Shown: piece by piece, positions 1-11,675 of the stretch | Layout of the letters: each line of letters begins with the position of its first letter | How positions within the stretch are numbered: position 1 is the first letter of the stretch | Assembly (NCBI GenBank): GCA_905221605.1 | Contig: CAJNDS010000057.1 | Coordinates: 84,501 to 148,500, forward strand | Direction: 5' to 3' | Source: Symbiodinium natans | Lineage: Eukaryota > Sar > Dinophyceae > Suessiales > Symbiodiniaceae | Length of the DNA stretch: 64,000 nucleotides | Notes under the pieces: model-generated | Database searches by the model: none | Told to the model about the DNA's origin: nothing | Seen by the model: the letters and a program-made list of their open reading frames with translations, nothing else | Translations under genes and position numbers: made by a program

Positions 1-3000
1 CCTCTTGTTCTTCCTTTCTTGTGTTTTTGTCATTTAAAGGGGAACAGGAGAAGAGAAGGGAAAGAGAAGGAGAGAGGAGAGATAAAAGGAACACAATTTT
101 AATGGGAAGAGCCAAGAAAAGAATAGAAGAGAGATGAACAAAGAAGATGGAGAGACAAAACAAGGCGCAAAGAAGATGGCACTCTTCTTTATCTATCCTC
201 TCTCCCTTCTCTCTCCCTTCCCTCTTTCTTTTCGAAACAGAAAAACTAAAAAGGAAGAACTTGAAAAGGAGAAGGGTAATGAAAAGAGCAGAAGAGACAG
301 GCCGAAAAGAGGGATATGATGAAGTATGGGCAAGGTCCACGCGCAAGGAGTCACCCTCTGCTTACCCTTCCACTGCTTTATCATACAAGTTCCTTTCTTG
401 TGTTTTATTAGTTAAAAGGTAACAGAAGGAGAGAAGGGCAAGGGAAGTGAGAGAGGAGAGACAACAAGGAGGCCATTTGAATTTTCTGGAGGGGTACTGA
501 AAAGAAGAGAAGACACAAGAAACAAGGAGACGGATAGCACTCTTCTTTATCTATCATCTCTCCCTTCCTTGTCTCTCGCTTTCCCTCTATAATTAAAACA
601 AATAGGTGCCCTCTCCTCTTCAGGAAGCCCCCTTGCCCTTATTTTGCTAGCTTTCTGAAACAACAAGGGAAACAACACATAGAAAGAGAGGAAAGGGAAT
701 GAAACAATAGGCAGTGGAGCTCTTCAGTGTCTTTACCTATCTCTTTTCTTCTTTTTCTTTTTCATTCAATAAGGAAAAGAAGCTTCCTTTGGTGTGATTT
801 TGAGATTCAAAAGAGAACAAGAGAAGAGAAGGGAGAGAGAAAGGAGAGAGGAGAGATCAAAAGGAAGCAATTTTCATGGGAAGAGCAATGAAAATCATGG
901 AAGAGAAATGAAGACAGGAGAGGGAGGTGCAAAATCAGGCAAAGAGAAGATGGTGCTCGTTTTCTTCTTTCCTCTCTTTCTTATCTTTCCCTTTCAAATA
1001 AAAACAAAAGGAAGAACAATGAACATGTAAAGGAACCCGTTTTCTTTTTCCGTTTGGGAACAAGGAAAAGAACAGAGGCGATAGGGCGAGAGGAGGGATT
1101 TGCTGCAGCATGGGGAGGGTCTACGGACAAGGAGCCAACCCCGCTCGCTTTCCCCATCCATTGGAAAAGAAAGGAGCATGGCCTCCATTCCCCTCTTGTT
1201 CTTCCTTTCTTGCGCTTTTGTCATTTAAAGGGGAACAGGAGAAGAGAAGGGAGAGAGAAGGAGAGAGGAGAGACAAAAGGATTGCATTGTTAATGGGAAG
1301 AGCAAAGAAAAGAATAGAAGAGAGATGAATAGAGAAGTGGGAGAGACAAAACAAGGCGCAGAGAAGATGGCACTCTTCTTTATCTATCCTCTCTCCCTTC
1401 TCTCTCCCTTCCCTCTTTCTTTTCGAAATAAGAAAACAAAAAGGAAGAACTATGAGAAGGAGAGGGTAAGGAAAGGAACAGAAGAGATAGGTCGAGAGGA
1501 GGGGTATGATGAAGTATGGACCGGTCCACGCGCCAGGAGTCACCCTCTGCTTACCCTTCCACTGCCTTATCACACAAGTTCCTTTCTTGTGGTTTATCAG
1601 TCAAAAGGAAACAGAAGGAGAGAAGGAAAAGAGAAGTGAGACGAGATAACAAGGATGCCATTTTGCTGGAAGCGCAACTGTATGTGGCCACAACAAGCAG
1701 GCCAGGGAGGCTCAGGCGGGGCAAGTCTCTCCCTAATTAGAAAAAATCAATCTTGCTATTCACAGGTAGGCGCCCTTCCTCTTCAGGAAATCGCCTTTCC
1801 CTTATTTTGCTTTTTGAAGCGAATAAGACAAACAACAGATAAGAAGAGAGGACAGGGAATGACTAGGTAAAGAGAGGAGCTCTTCAATTTCCTCCCTATC
1901 TCTTAAGTTACTTGTCCTTCTTGGGCGGGTGTCCTTTTTTCTTCCTTGAAGATGCAGAAAACTAGCAAAAAGGACACCCGATCGCCCATTTTCTTTTCAA
2001 TTCAAAGAAGCTTCCTTTGGTGTGATTTTGAGATTCAAAAGAGAACAAGAGAAGAGAAGGGAGAGAGAAAGGGGAGAGGAGAGATCAAAAGGAAGCAATT
2101 TTCATGGGAAGAGAAATGAAAATCATGGAAGAGAAATGAAGACAGGAGAGGGAGGTGCAAAATCAGGCAAAGAGAAGATGGTGCTCGTTTTCTTCTTTCC
2201 TCTCTTTCTTATCTTTCCCTTTCAAGTAAAAACAAAAGGAAGAACAATGAACATGTAAAGGAACCCGTTTTCTTTTTCCGTTCGGGAACAAGGAAAAGAA
2301 CAGAGGCGATAGGGCGAGAGGAGGGATTTGCTGCAGCATGGGGAGGGTCTACGGACAAGGAGCCAACCCCGCTCGCTTTCCCCATCCATTGGAAAAGAAA
2401 GGAACATGGCCTCCATTCCCCTCTTGTTCTTCCATTCTTGCGCTTTTGTCATTTAAAGGGGAACAGGAGAAGAGAAGGGAGAGAGAAGGAGAGAGGAGAG
2501 ACAAAAGGATTGCATTGTTAATGGGAAGAGCAAAGAAAAGAATAGAAGAGAGATGAATAGAGAAGTGGGAGAGACAAAACAAGGCGCAGAGAAGATGGCA
2601 CTCTTCTTTATCTATCCTCTCTCCCTTCTCTCTCCCTTCCCTCTTTCTTTTCGAAATAAGAAAACAAAAAGGAAGAACTATGAGAAGGAGAAGGGTAAGG
2701 AAAGGAACAGAAGAGATAGGCCGAGAGGAGGGGTATGATGAAGTATGGACCGGTCCACGCGCCAGGAGTCACCCTCTGCTTACCCTTCCACTGCCTTATC
2801 ACACAAGTTCCTTTCTTGTGGTTTATCAGTCAAAAGGAAACAGAAGGAGAGAAGGGAAAGAGAAGTGAGACGAGATAACAAGGGTGCCATTTTGCTGGAA
2901 GCGCAACTGTATGTGGCCACAACAAGCAGGCCAGGGAGGCTCAGGCGGGGCAAGTCTCTCCCTAATTAGAAAAAATCAATCTTGCTATTCACAGGTAGGC

Positions 3001-4045
3001 GCCCTTCTTCCTCTTCAGGAAATCGCCTTTCCCTTATTTTGCTTTTTGAAGCGAATAAGACAAACAACAGATAAGAAGAGAGGACAGGGAATGACTAGGT
3101 AAAGAGAGGAGCTCTTCAATTTCCTCCCTATCTCTTAAGTTACTTTTCCTTCTTGGGCGGGTGTCCTTTTTCTTCCTTGAAGATGCAGAAAACTAGCAAA
3201 AAGGACACCCGATCGCCCATTTTCTTTTCAATTCCCTTCCTTATCTCCTATGCTCTTTTCCTTATTCATTGCAACAGGAGAATACAGGAAAAGGGCCTCC
3301 ATTCCCCTCTTCTTCCTTTCTTGTGTTTTTGTCATTTAAAGGGGAACAGGAGAAGACAAGGGAAAGAGAAGGAGAGAGCAGAGATAAAAGGAACACAATT
3401 CTAATGGGAAGAGCCAAGAAAAGAATAGAAGAGAGATGAACAAAGAAGATGGAGAGACAAAACAAGGCGCAAAGAAGATGGCACTCTTCTTTATCTATCC
3501 TCTCGCCCTTCTCTCTCCCTTCCCTCTTTCTTTTCGAAACAGAAAAACTAAATTGGAAGAACTTGAAAAGGAGAAGGGTAAGGAAAAGAGCAGAAGAGAC
3601 AGGCCGAAAAGAGGAATATGATGAACTGAAAAGAAGAGAAGACACAAGAAACAAGGAGACGGATAGCACTCTTCTTTATCTATCATCTCTCCCTTCCTTG
3701 TCTCTCGCTTTCCCCTCTATAATTAAAACAAATAGGTGCCCTCTCTCCTCTTCAGGAAGCCCCCTTGCTCTTATTTTGCTAGCTTTCTGAAACGACAAGG
3801 AAACAACACATAGAAAGAGAGGAAAGGGAAAGAAACAATAGGCAGTGGAGCTCTTCAGTGTCTTTACCTATCTCTTTTCTTGTTTTTCTTTTTCATTCAA
3901 TAAGGAAAAGAAGCTTCCTTTGGTGTGATTTTGAGATTCAAAAGAGAACAAGAGAAGAGAAGGGAGAGAGAAAGGAGAGAGGAGAGATCAAAAGGAAGCA
4001 ATTTTCATGGGAAGAGCAATGAAAATCATGGAGGAGAAATGAAGA
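1..4045. repeat. Purine/pyrimidine-block satellite, about 1.23-kb tandem unit
   Basis: The block alternates purine-rich (GAGAAGGGAGAGAG type) and pyrimidine-rich (CTCTCTCCCTTC type) segments of 40-70 bp. Near-identical text recurs at 794 and 2022, 1325 and 2553, and 1516 and 2745, giving a 1,228-bp period; a diverged copy starts near 3300 and resembles positions 1-780. A subunit of roughly 400 bp (AACAGGAGAAGAGAAGGGAG) repeats within each unit. Every open frame here is short, low in complexity and copied with the repeat, so none is called. No gene is seen. Confidence 0.85.
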
Positions 4046-4059
4046 CAGGAGACCGGGTT

Positions 4060-5190
4060 CCCCTTGGCACCCTGCAAAAGTCCTGCAAATACCACACAAA
4101 ACGGAAAAGGGTAGGAACAACTTTGCCGGTCAAAATTTGCCGGGATTCCCTTGGCACCCTGGAAAAGTCCTGCAAATACCACACAAAACGGAAAAGGGTA
4201 GGAACAACTTTGCGGGTCAAAATTTGCCGGGATTCCCTTGGCACCCTGCAAAAGTCCTGCAAATGCCACACAAAACGGAAAAGGGTAGGAACAACATTTG
4301 CGGGTCAAAATTTGCCGGGATCCCCTTGGCACCCTGCAAAAGTCCTGCAAATGCCACACAAAACGGAAAAGGGTAGGAACAACATTTGCGGGTCAAAATT
4401 TGCCGGGATCCCCTTGGCACCCTGCAAAAGTCCTGCAAATGCCACACAAAACGGAAAAGGGTAGGAACAACATTTGCGGGTCAAAATTTGCCGGGATCCC
4501 CTTGGCACCCTGCAAAAGTCCTGCAAATACCACACAAAACGGAAAAGGGTAGGAACAACATTTGCGGGTCAAAATTTGCCGGGATCCCCTTGGCACCCTG
4601 CAAAAGTCCTGCAAATACCACACAAAACGGAAAAGGGTAGGAACAACATTTGCGGGTCAAAATTTGCCGGGATCCCCTTGGCACCCTGCAAAAGTCCTGC
4701 AAATGCCACACAAACGGGAATAGGGTAGGAACAACATTTGCGGGTCAAAATTTGCCGGGATTCCCTTGGCACCCTGCAAAAGTCCTGCAAATACCACACA
4801 AAACGAAAAAGGGTAGGAACAACATTTGCGGGTCTAAATTTGCCGGGTACCCTTGGCACCCTGCAAAAGTCCTGCAAATGCCACACAAAACGGAAAAGGG
4901 TAGGAACAACATTTGCGGGTCAAAATTTGCCGGGATCCTCTTGGCACCCTGCGAAAGCCCTGCAAATGCCACACAAATCGGAATAGTGTAGGAACAACAT
5001 TTGCGGGTCAAAATTTGCCGGGATTCCCTTGGCACCCTGCAGAAGTCCTGCAAATACCACACAAAACGAAAAAGGGTAGGAACAACATTTGCGGGTCAGA
5101 ATTTGCCGGGATCCCCTTGGCACCCTGCAAAAGTCCTGCACATACCACACACAACGGAAAAGGGTAGGAACAACATTTGCGGGTCGGGGT
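4060..5190 (+). repeat. 88-bp tandem array, left arm of a giant inverted repeat
   Basis: About thirteen copies of an 88-bp unit containing GGGTCAAAATTTGCCGGGAT and CTTGGCACCCTGCAAAAGTC. Copies differ at single bases, for example CAACTTTG against CAACATTTG. The chain of about 80-residue open frames here is the repeat read in several frames. The same unit occurs in reverse complement at 5521-7010. Confidence 0.92.
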
Positions 5191-5520
5191 TGGGGGGTCA
5201 GGAATTAAATAATTTAAATAATTTAAATTCCCCAGGGGGGGCGTCCGGGCATTAAAATCATTTAAATGATTTAATTCCCCGGCTCGTACTTTAGTATTGG
5301 GGGGAGGCCCGCGCTCGTAATTCAGTATTGGGGGGAGGCCCGGGCTCGTAATTTTATGTTGAGGGGGAGGCCCGGGCTCGTGATTTAGTATCGGGGAATT
5401 GAAAAATTGATTTCATTTCAATGTCCAGGGGCCCGATTTGGCCAAATTTTGCCGGGCAGCCTCCGGGCAAAATTTGGCCAAATCGAGCCGCGCATTTCTC
5501 ATGGCATACGAAGGCGGCAA
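5190..5520. other. Spacer between the two 87/88-bp arrays
   Basis: Non-array hinge of about 330 bp. It holds ATTTAAAT palindromes (5205-5275) and about three copies of a roughly 50-bp segment with GGGGGGAGGCCCGGGCTCGT (5283-5395). No gene seen. Confidence 0.7.
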
Positions 5521-7010
5521 ATTTTGACCCGCAAAGTTGTTCCTACCCGTTCCCGTTTTGTGTGGTATTTGCATCACTTTTCCCGAGTGCCAAGGGGATC
5601 CCGGCAAATTTTGACCGGCAAAGTTGTTCCTACCCTTTCCCGTTTTGTGTGGTATTTGCAGGACTTTCCCAGGGTGCCAAGGGAATCCCGGCAAATTTTG
5701 ACCCGCAAAGTTGTTCCTACCCTTTCCCGTTTTGTGTGGTATTTGCATCACTTTTCCAGGGTGCCAAGGGGATCCCGGCAAATTTTGACCGGCAAAGTTG
5801 TTCCTACCCTTTCCCGTTTTGTGTGGTATTTGCATCACTTTTCCCGGGTGCCAAGGGGGTCCCGGCAAATTTTGACTCGCAAAGTTGTTCCTACCCGTTC
5901 CCGTTTTGTGTGTTATTTGCATCACTTTTCCCGAGTGCCAAGGGGATCCCGGCAAATTTTGACCGGCAAAGTTGTTCCTACCCTTTCCCGTTTTGTGTGG
6001 TATTTGCAGGACTTTTCCAGGGTGCCAAGGGAATCCCGGCAAATTTTGACCGGCAAAGTTGTTCCTACCCTTTCCCGTTTTGTGTGGTATTTGCAGGACT
6101 TTTCCAGGGTGCCAAGGGAATCCCGGCAAATTTTGACCCGCAAAGTTGTTCCTACCCGTTCCCGTTTTGTGTGGTATTTGCATCACTTTTCCCGAGTGCC
6201 AAGGGGATCCCGGCAAATTTTGACCGGCAAAGTTGTTCCTACCCTTTCCCGTTTTGTGTGGTATTTGTCCAGGGTGCCAAGGGGATCCCGGCAAATTTTG
6301 ACCGGCAAAGTTGTTCCTACCCTTTCCCGTTTTGTGTGGTATTTGCACTTTTCCCGGGTGCCAAGGGGGTCCCGGCAAATTTTGACCCGCAAAGTTGTTC
6401 CTACCCGTTCCCGTTTTGTGTGGCATTTGCATCACTTTTCCCGAGTGCCAAGGGGATCCCGGCAAATTTTGACCGGCAAAGTTGTTCCTACCCTTTCCCG
6501 TTTTGTGTGGTATTTGCATCACTTTTCTAGGGTGCCAAGGGAATCCCGGCAAATTTTGACCGGCAAAGTTGTTCCTACCCTTTCCCGTTTTGTGTGGTAT
6601 TTGCAGGACTTTTCTAGGGTGCCAAGGGAATCCCGGCAAATTTTGACCCGCAAAGTTGTTCCTACCCTTTCCCGTTTTGTGTGGTATTTGCATCACTTTT
6701 CCGGGGTGCCAAGGGAATCCCGGCAAATTTTGACCGGCAAATGTTGTTCCTACCCTTTCCCGTTTTGTGTGGTATTTGCAGGACTTTTCCAGTGTGCCAA
6801 GGGGATCCCGGCAAATTTTGACCGGCAAAGTTGTTCCTACCCTTTCCCGTTTTGTGTGGTATTTGCAGGACTTTTCCAGGGTGCCAAGGGGATCCCGGCA
6901 AATTTTGACCGACAAAGTTGTTCCTACCCTTTCCCGTTTTGTGTGGTATTTGCATCACTTTTCCAGGGTGCCAAGGGGATCCCGGCAAGTTTTGACCGGC
7001 AAAGTTGCTC
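5521..7010 (-). repeat. 87-bp tandem array, right arm (inverted)
   Basis: About seventeen copies of the reverse complement of the left-arm unit (TTTTGTGTGGTATTTGCA, CCGGCAAATTTTGACC). The period here is 87 bp, measured between the GCAAAGTTG motifs at 5531 and 5618. As 87 is divisible by three, open frames of 548 and 500 codons arise on the two strands. I treat these as consequences of the repeat, not as proteins. Confidence 0.92.
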
Positions 7011-7039
7011 CTGCCCCAGGCCCTCCTGGGCCCCAAGAA

Positions 7040-7405
7040 GCAATGAAACATAAGAAACAGATGAAGGATGAAGCAGATGAAGCAGATCATGAAGATGATG
7101 AAGATGATGGAGATGATGAAGATGATGAAGATGATGAAGATGATGAAGATGATGAAAATGATGAAGATGATGAAGATGATGAAGATGATGAAGATGATGA
7201 TGAAGCTGATTGGGATCATTGATGTCAAGGATGCACATGAAACATATTGGAACAACCGTGGAGATGAGAGAGATGATGGGGATGATGAAAAAAGATGATG
7301 AAGATGATGAAGATGATGATGATAGATGATGAAGATGATGACGATAATGAAGATGATGATGATGATGCGGATGAGGATGAGGATGATGATGATGAAGCTG
7401 ATTGA
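7040..7405 (+). repeat. GATGAA/GATGATGAA microsatellite
   Basis: Imperfect GAT/GAA trinucleotide tract. It would encode Asp/Glu repeats on one strand and His/Leu repeats on the other. The tract is interrupted near 7210-7270 by non-repetitive sequence. No independent sign of a gene. Confidence 0.9.
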
Positions 7406-8450
7406 GGGGGCCCTCCCGCAGGAGGAATTAAATAAATTAAATATGAAGGCCCCGATTTAAATATGAATATTTAATTCGGGGCCTTCATATTTAAATTATG
7501 TAATTCCTCCTGCGGGAGGAAGCCCGGCCCCCCTCCCCCTCCAGGATTTAAATTATTTAATTATTTAAATTATTTAAATTATTTAATTCCCGGGCCCGAT
7601 TTACATAATTTAAATATGAAGCTCCCGAATTAAATATTCATATTTAAATGATGGCCTTCATATTTAAATTATTTAAATCGGGCCCGGGAATTAAATAATT
7701 TGAACAATTTAAATACTTTAAATAATTTGAAAATTAAAAAAATAATTTAAATAAATTTAAATCCTGGAGGGGGGGGGGGGGGTGTGGCGGGCCCTNNNNN
7801 NNNNNNNNNNNNNNNNNNNNNNNNNNNNNNNNNNNNNNNNNNNNNNNNNNNNNNNNNNNNNNNNNNNNNNNNNNNNNNNNNNNNNNNNNNNNNNNCCCCC
7901 CCCCCCCTCCAGGATTTAAATTATTTAAATTATTTAATTCCCGGGCCCGAATTACATAATTTAAATATGAAGCTCCCGAATTAAATAGTCATATTTAAAT
8001 CGTGGCCTTCATATTTAAATTATTTAAATTATTTAAATCGGGCCCGGGAATTAAATAATTTAAATAATTTAAATAATTTAAATATTTTAAATCCTGGAGG
8101 GGGGGGGGGCCGGGCCTCCTCCCGCAGGAGGAATTAAATAATTTAAATATGAAGGCCCCGAATTAAATATTAATATTTAATTCGGGGCCTTCATATTTAA
8201 CACAATCAAAAAAAAAACAAAAAGCAATTATTTACTCCTCCTGCTGGAGGAGGCCCGCCCCCCCCCCCTCCAGATTTAAATTCTTTAAAATTATTTAAAT
8301 TAATTTAAATTATTTAATTCCTCGGGCCCGAATTAATAATGTAATATGAAGCTCCATAATTAAAAATATTCATTTTAAATAATTTAAATATGAAGCTCCC
8401 GAATTAAATATTCATATTTAAATCGGGGCCTTCATATTTAATTCAGGCCT
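7405..8450. repeat. AT-rich palindromic repeats (GAATTAAAT/ATTTAAAT with GGGGCCTTCATATTT)
   Basis: Repeated blocks of AATTTAAATTATTTAAAT are bounded by GC-rich caps (CCTCCTGCGGGAGG, GGGCCCGGGAATTAAAT). Palindromic cores such as GAAGGCCCCGA...TCGGGGCCTTC occur near 7444-7490, 8149-8195 and 8405-8440. The same block appears on both sides of the gap. No coding sequence seen. Confidence 0.85.
7796..7895. other. Assembly gap (100 N)
   Basis: Exactly 100 N, the usual placeholder for a gap of unknown size. It lies between a G-run and a C-run inside the palindromic AT-rich repeat, where assembly is expected to fail. Confidence 0.99.
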
Positions 8451-9345
8451 GGGACCCCCCCTAGGACCTAAAATAGGGTCTATTTGGAAGTTGGCTCTTG
8501 TAAATAAGTATACGTTTTGGGGCCTTTTTTCCTCTTGTGAACACGAGTGCCAGCTTCCAATAAACCCTGTTTTAAGCGGGCTTGCACACGGCCCCCCACC
8601 CCCCCCCCCAAATCACCCCCACCAACTCACACCCCCCCCCCCCACCACCCACCCAGCCCGGCCCCCCCCCCCCCCCCCAACCCCCACCCACCTGTCTTCT
8701 TGGCTTGAGCTTGTCCTGGTGCTGGGGGGGGTTAAGCCGCTGACCCGGTTGGCTCCCCAACATCCGGCTCCAAATGCGGCCCCCGAAGGGCATCAATTTT
8801 CAGGTACAATTTTTATCGCGACAAAACGCGCTATTTCCCACCGAATTTGGGCTCCTGGACGCATTTTTTGGGTGCCTCATGGGGGGTCCCAAAAACGACC
8901 CCGGAGAGCATCATCGACTCTCTTTTTCAACTTTGGCCAAATACGCGTTGCTGATGGTTTTGGGTGGCATTGGCCACTGAAAGGACCCCCACAAGAGCGC
9001 GCATCATGAGCATCAGCGGGTTGGGTTTTGGGTTTCGGAGAGCTTGGAAAACACAGAAATCGCTGTAAATACCGTGGTTTTCGTGCTGTTACGGACATTT
9101 CCGTTTTGAGGCCGGCATATGCCCCTATAAGCCATGCATGCCTGGAGGCCGGAGCCGCTGATGCCGGGCGGGGGGCCAGGGTGCGCATCATCGAGGCTTC
9201 GTTTCTCTTTGCAAGCGAGCATCAGCAGCATCAGCGGCTCCGGAAAGGGTTTTGGGCGGCAGGATTTCGAAGGATGCTGGCATAACTCCATAACATGGCA
9301 CTCGACATGCGCACGCACAGAAGCGCAGAAAACGCACCAGCTCCC
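8450..9345. other. Unassigned sequence with a C-rich tract (8590-8700)
   Basis: Apart from C-runs at 8590-8700 this stretch is of ordinary complexity. Open frames of about 70-170 codons exist in several frames on both strands, without a recognisable motif or clear splice-bounded structure. The phrase CATCAGCGGCTCC-like text recurs (9010, 9150, 9225). I see no gene I can support. Confidence 0.5.
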
Positions 9346-9640
9346 GCCCGCGCGCGCGCGCGCGCGCGCGCGCGTTTGTTTGTTTGTTTGTTTGCTTGCT
9401 TGTTTGTTTGTTTGTTTGTTTGTTTGTTTGTTTGTTTGTTTGTGGTTGTTTGTGGTTGTTTGTTTGTTTGGTTGTTTGGTTGTTTGGTTGTTTGGTTGTT
9501 TGGTTGTTTGGTTGTTTGGTTGTTTGGTTGTTTGGTTGTTTGGTTGTTTGGTTGTTTGGTTGCTTGGTTGTTTGGTTGTTTGGTTGTTGTTGTTGTGGTT
9601 GTTGTTGTTGTGGTTGTTGTTGAGAGTTTAGGGTGTAAGG
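9345..9640. repeat. CG, TTTG and GGTTGTTT microsatellites
   Basis: A (CG)n tract (about 9345-9374) is followed by (TTTG)n (9375-9460), then (GGTTGTTT)n (9460-9585) and GTTGTTGTT. All long frames across it are Val/Cys/Leu or Gln/Asn/Lys repeats and are not proteins. Confidence 0.95.
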
Positions 9641-9659
9641 TTCCGGGTTTCTTCTACAG

Positions 9660-9860
9660 TGTGGCCGTGGATGCCTCCACGGTGCTTGTGAGCACGAACA
9701 CCTCCACGGTGTTTGCGAACGTGAAGACTGCAAATGCTGAACATGAACACCTCCACGGTGTTTGCGAACGTGAAAACTGTACATGCGCACTTCCACAGTG
9801 TGGCCATGCACCTCCACGGTGTTTCTGAACATGAACACCTCCACGGTGTTTGCTGTTGTT
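9660..9860 (+). repeat. CCTCCACGGTGTTTGCGAACG short repeats
   Basis: At least five copies of a 15-25-bp motif with ACCTCCACGGTGTTTG, at uneven 30-40-bp spacing. It is followed by the first long TTTAGGG array. No gene seen. Confidence 0.75.
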
Positions 9861-10129
9861 GCTGCTGTGCTTGCTGCCGTTGTCCTGCTGCTGGTGGGCG
9901 TGCCCGGCTGTGGGCGACAGCCCGTTAGATTTAGGGTTTAGGGTTTAGGGTTTATTTAGGGTTTAGGGTTTAGGGTTTAGGGTTTAGGGTTTAGGGTTTA
10001 GGGTTTAGGGTTTATGGTTTAGGGTTTAGGGTTTAGGGTTTAGGGTTTAGGGTTTAGGGTTTAGGGTTTAGGGTTTAGGGTTTAGGGTTTAGGGTTTAGG
10101 GTTTGGGGTTTGGGGTTTAGGGTTTAGGG

Positions 10130-10185
10130 CCGGAGCCGCAGCGAGGCAGCACAAAGGGCACAAGAGTACAAGAAAGGCCCCGGCC
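10130..10185 (-). CDS. Possible first exon with signal peptide (partial)
   Basis: The minus strand reads MAGAFLVLLCPLCCLAAAP from an ATG at about 10185, a hydrophobic run ending in small residues as expected of a secretory signal. It then runs into CCCTAAA repeat. The plus strand of the same island is also open (charged, Lys-rich), so the strand is not settled and the donor site is unclear. Treat as a candidate only. Confidence 0.3.
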
Positions 10186-10781
10186 ATGCTTGAAAGGAAC
10201 CAAGGGAATTCGGGTTCTGGATGTAGGGTTTGGGGTTTAGGGTTTCGGGTTTAGGGTTAGGTAACCTGAAACCCCTAGTAATCACAGCAGGGAAACATCT
10301 GAGCCTTAGGGATTGTGGGCTGAGGTGACCTATATAAGCCCAGGCGCGAGAGCTTGCAAGTTTTGGGTTGTATGAGTTTTGGGCTGAGGATGTAAAGCCT
10401 ACACGGATAAGCCCTAAACCTCCCCCCTAAACCCTAAACCCTAAACCCTAAACCCTAAACCCTAAACCCTAAACCCTAAACCCTGAACCCTGAACCCTAA
10501 AGTGCCGAGAGGCCATGAAACCCAAAACAAGCAAAGCACACGAAGCCCCGCATGCTGCACCCGAGTGACACCCAAGCACTCGGCGAGGATCACCCGCACC
10601 TGCGACTCTTGCGCAGTAGGGTTTAGGGTTTAGGGTTTAGGGTTTAGGGTTTAGGGTTTAGGGTTTAGGGTTTAGGGTTTAGGGTTTAGGGTTTAGGGTT
10701 TAGGGTTCAGGGTTTAGGGTTTAGGGTTTAGGGTTTAGGGTTTGTTTAGGGTTGCGGGTTTTCGGGATTAGGGTTTAGGAT

Positions 10782-10914
10782 TTAGGAATCAGGTACCGCA
10801 TTTCCCGCTACATCACCCTTTGAGGGACAAAAGAGGGTACCCAAATCCCGAAACCCAACTAAGCACGAGTGAGCTTCTCGTGACTTGAGCATGTGGAGGT
10901 TCGGATATTCTTCC
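10782..10914 (-). CDS. Candidate terminal exon, product unknown
   Basis: Acceptor TTTAG|G, then an open frame of 43 residues to a TAA at 10782-10784. It contains MLKSREAHSCLVGFRDLG and GDVAGNAVPDS. The ATG at 10892 could instead be a start, giving a 36-residue frame. It lies between TTTAGGG on the lower side and CCCTAAA on the upper side. One alternative frame is open for a similar length. Confidence 0.4.
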
Positions 10915-11675
10915 CTAAACCCTAAACCCTAAACCCTAAACCCTAAACCCTAAACCCTAAACCCTAAACCCTAAGCCCTAAACCCTTATTGTTATTCTTC
11001 TTCACAATGCTCTCCTCACCCCCCCACCCCCCTCCCAAATAATGGGCCCTCAATACACACATCATCGTACATATGTTCATATTCCTGTAGTTCTTTCGGG
11101 CTGGGAGAATATGAGGCTGGGGATTAACCCCTACTTGCAGGTTAAGCCCATGCGGCCAAAGCCCAAGTAATCCCCGAGCCCGGGCCTCGTTCACGGTGGA
11201 GGCCTGCCTCGGCGGGTATCAGGGTGTTGGGGTTCATGGTTTCGGGATTAGGGGGGCATGGGGTTTAGGGACGCTCCTACGTGTAAAAAAAAAAGGAAGA
11301 ACCTCTACCTCCAAATCCTCGAGCCCGAACCCTAAAGATTTGTAAAACCATCGTGTCGCAGCCGGAGACGCGTCACCCAGACGGCTTAGGCGTTGTTGCA
11401 AAGCATACCCCCAAACTTAGAACCCCCCAGCCCCCCCTCCCAAAGCCGAATATAGAGGCCAAGTATTGGGTATGTCACCGAACGACCATTCCTCAAAGGC
11501 CCCTAGAAAACCCTAACCCCTACACCCCGATGCTCCTCTCCGCATCTCCCCAAGCAAGGGAAGCCGCTGAGTTGCTGCCCTAGTTACTACTGCACCACTT
11601 GATGCAATCATTTGACGGAAGCCTTTTCTGGCTGAGCCAGGGTAGCGTTGAGGGTGCGAGTACTTAAGCGCATAA

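Noticed and set aside
4060-5190. CRISPR-like array
   Set aside because: The whole 88-bp unit is repeated with no unique spacers, and the surrounding DNA is eukaryotic.
5407-7053. Open frames of 548 (plus) and 500 (minus) codons
   Set aside because: They follow the 87-bp tandem unit, whose length is a multiple of three, and both strands are open at once. The residues repeat with the unit.
9134-9844. Long Val/Cys/Leu-rich and Gln/Asn/Lys-rich open frames
   Set aside because: They are translations of TTTG and GGTTGTTT microsatellites.
10330-10345. Plant-like TATA box promoters at 10332 and 12308
   Set aside because: TATATAA occurs on the plus strand, but no supported plus-strand gene follows. 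Chance occurrences are expected in AT-containing islands.
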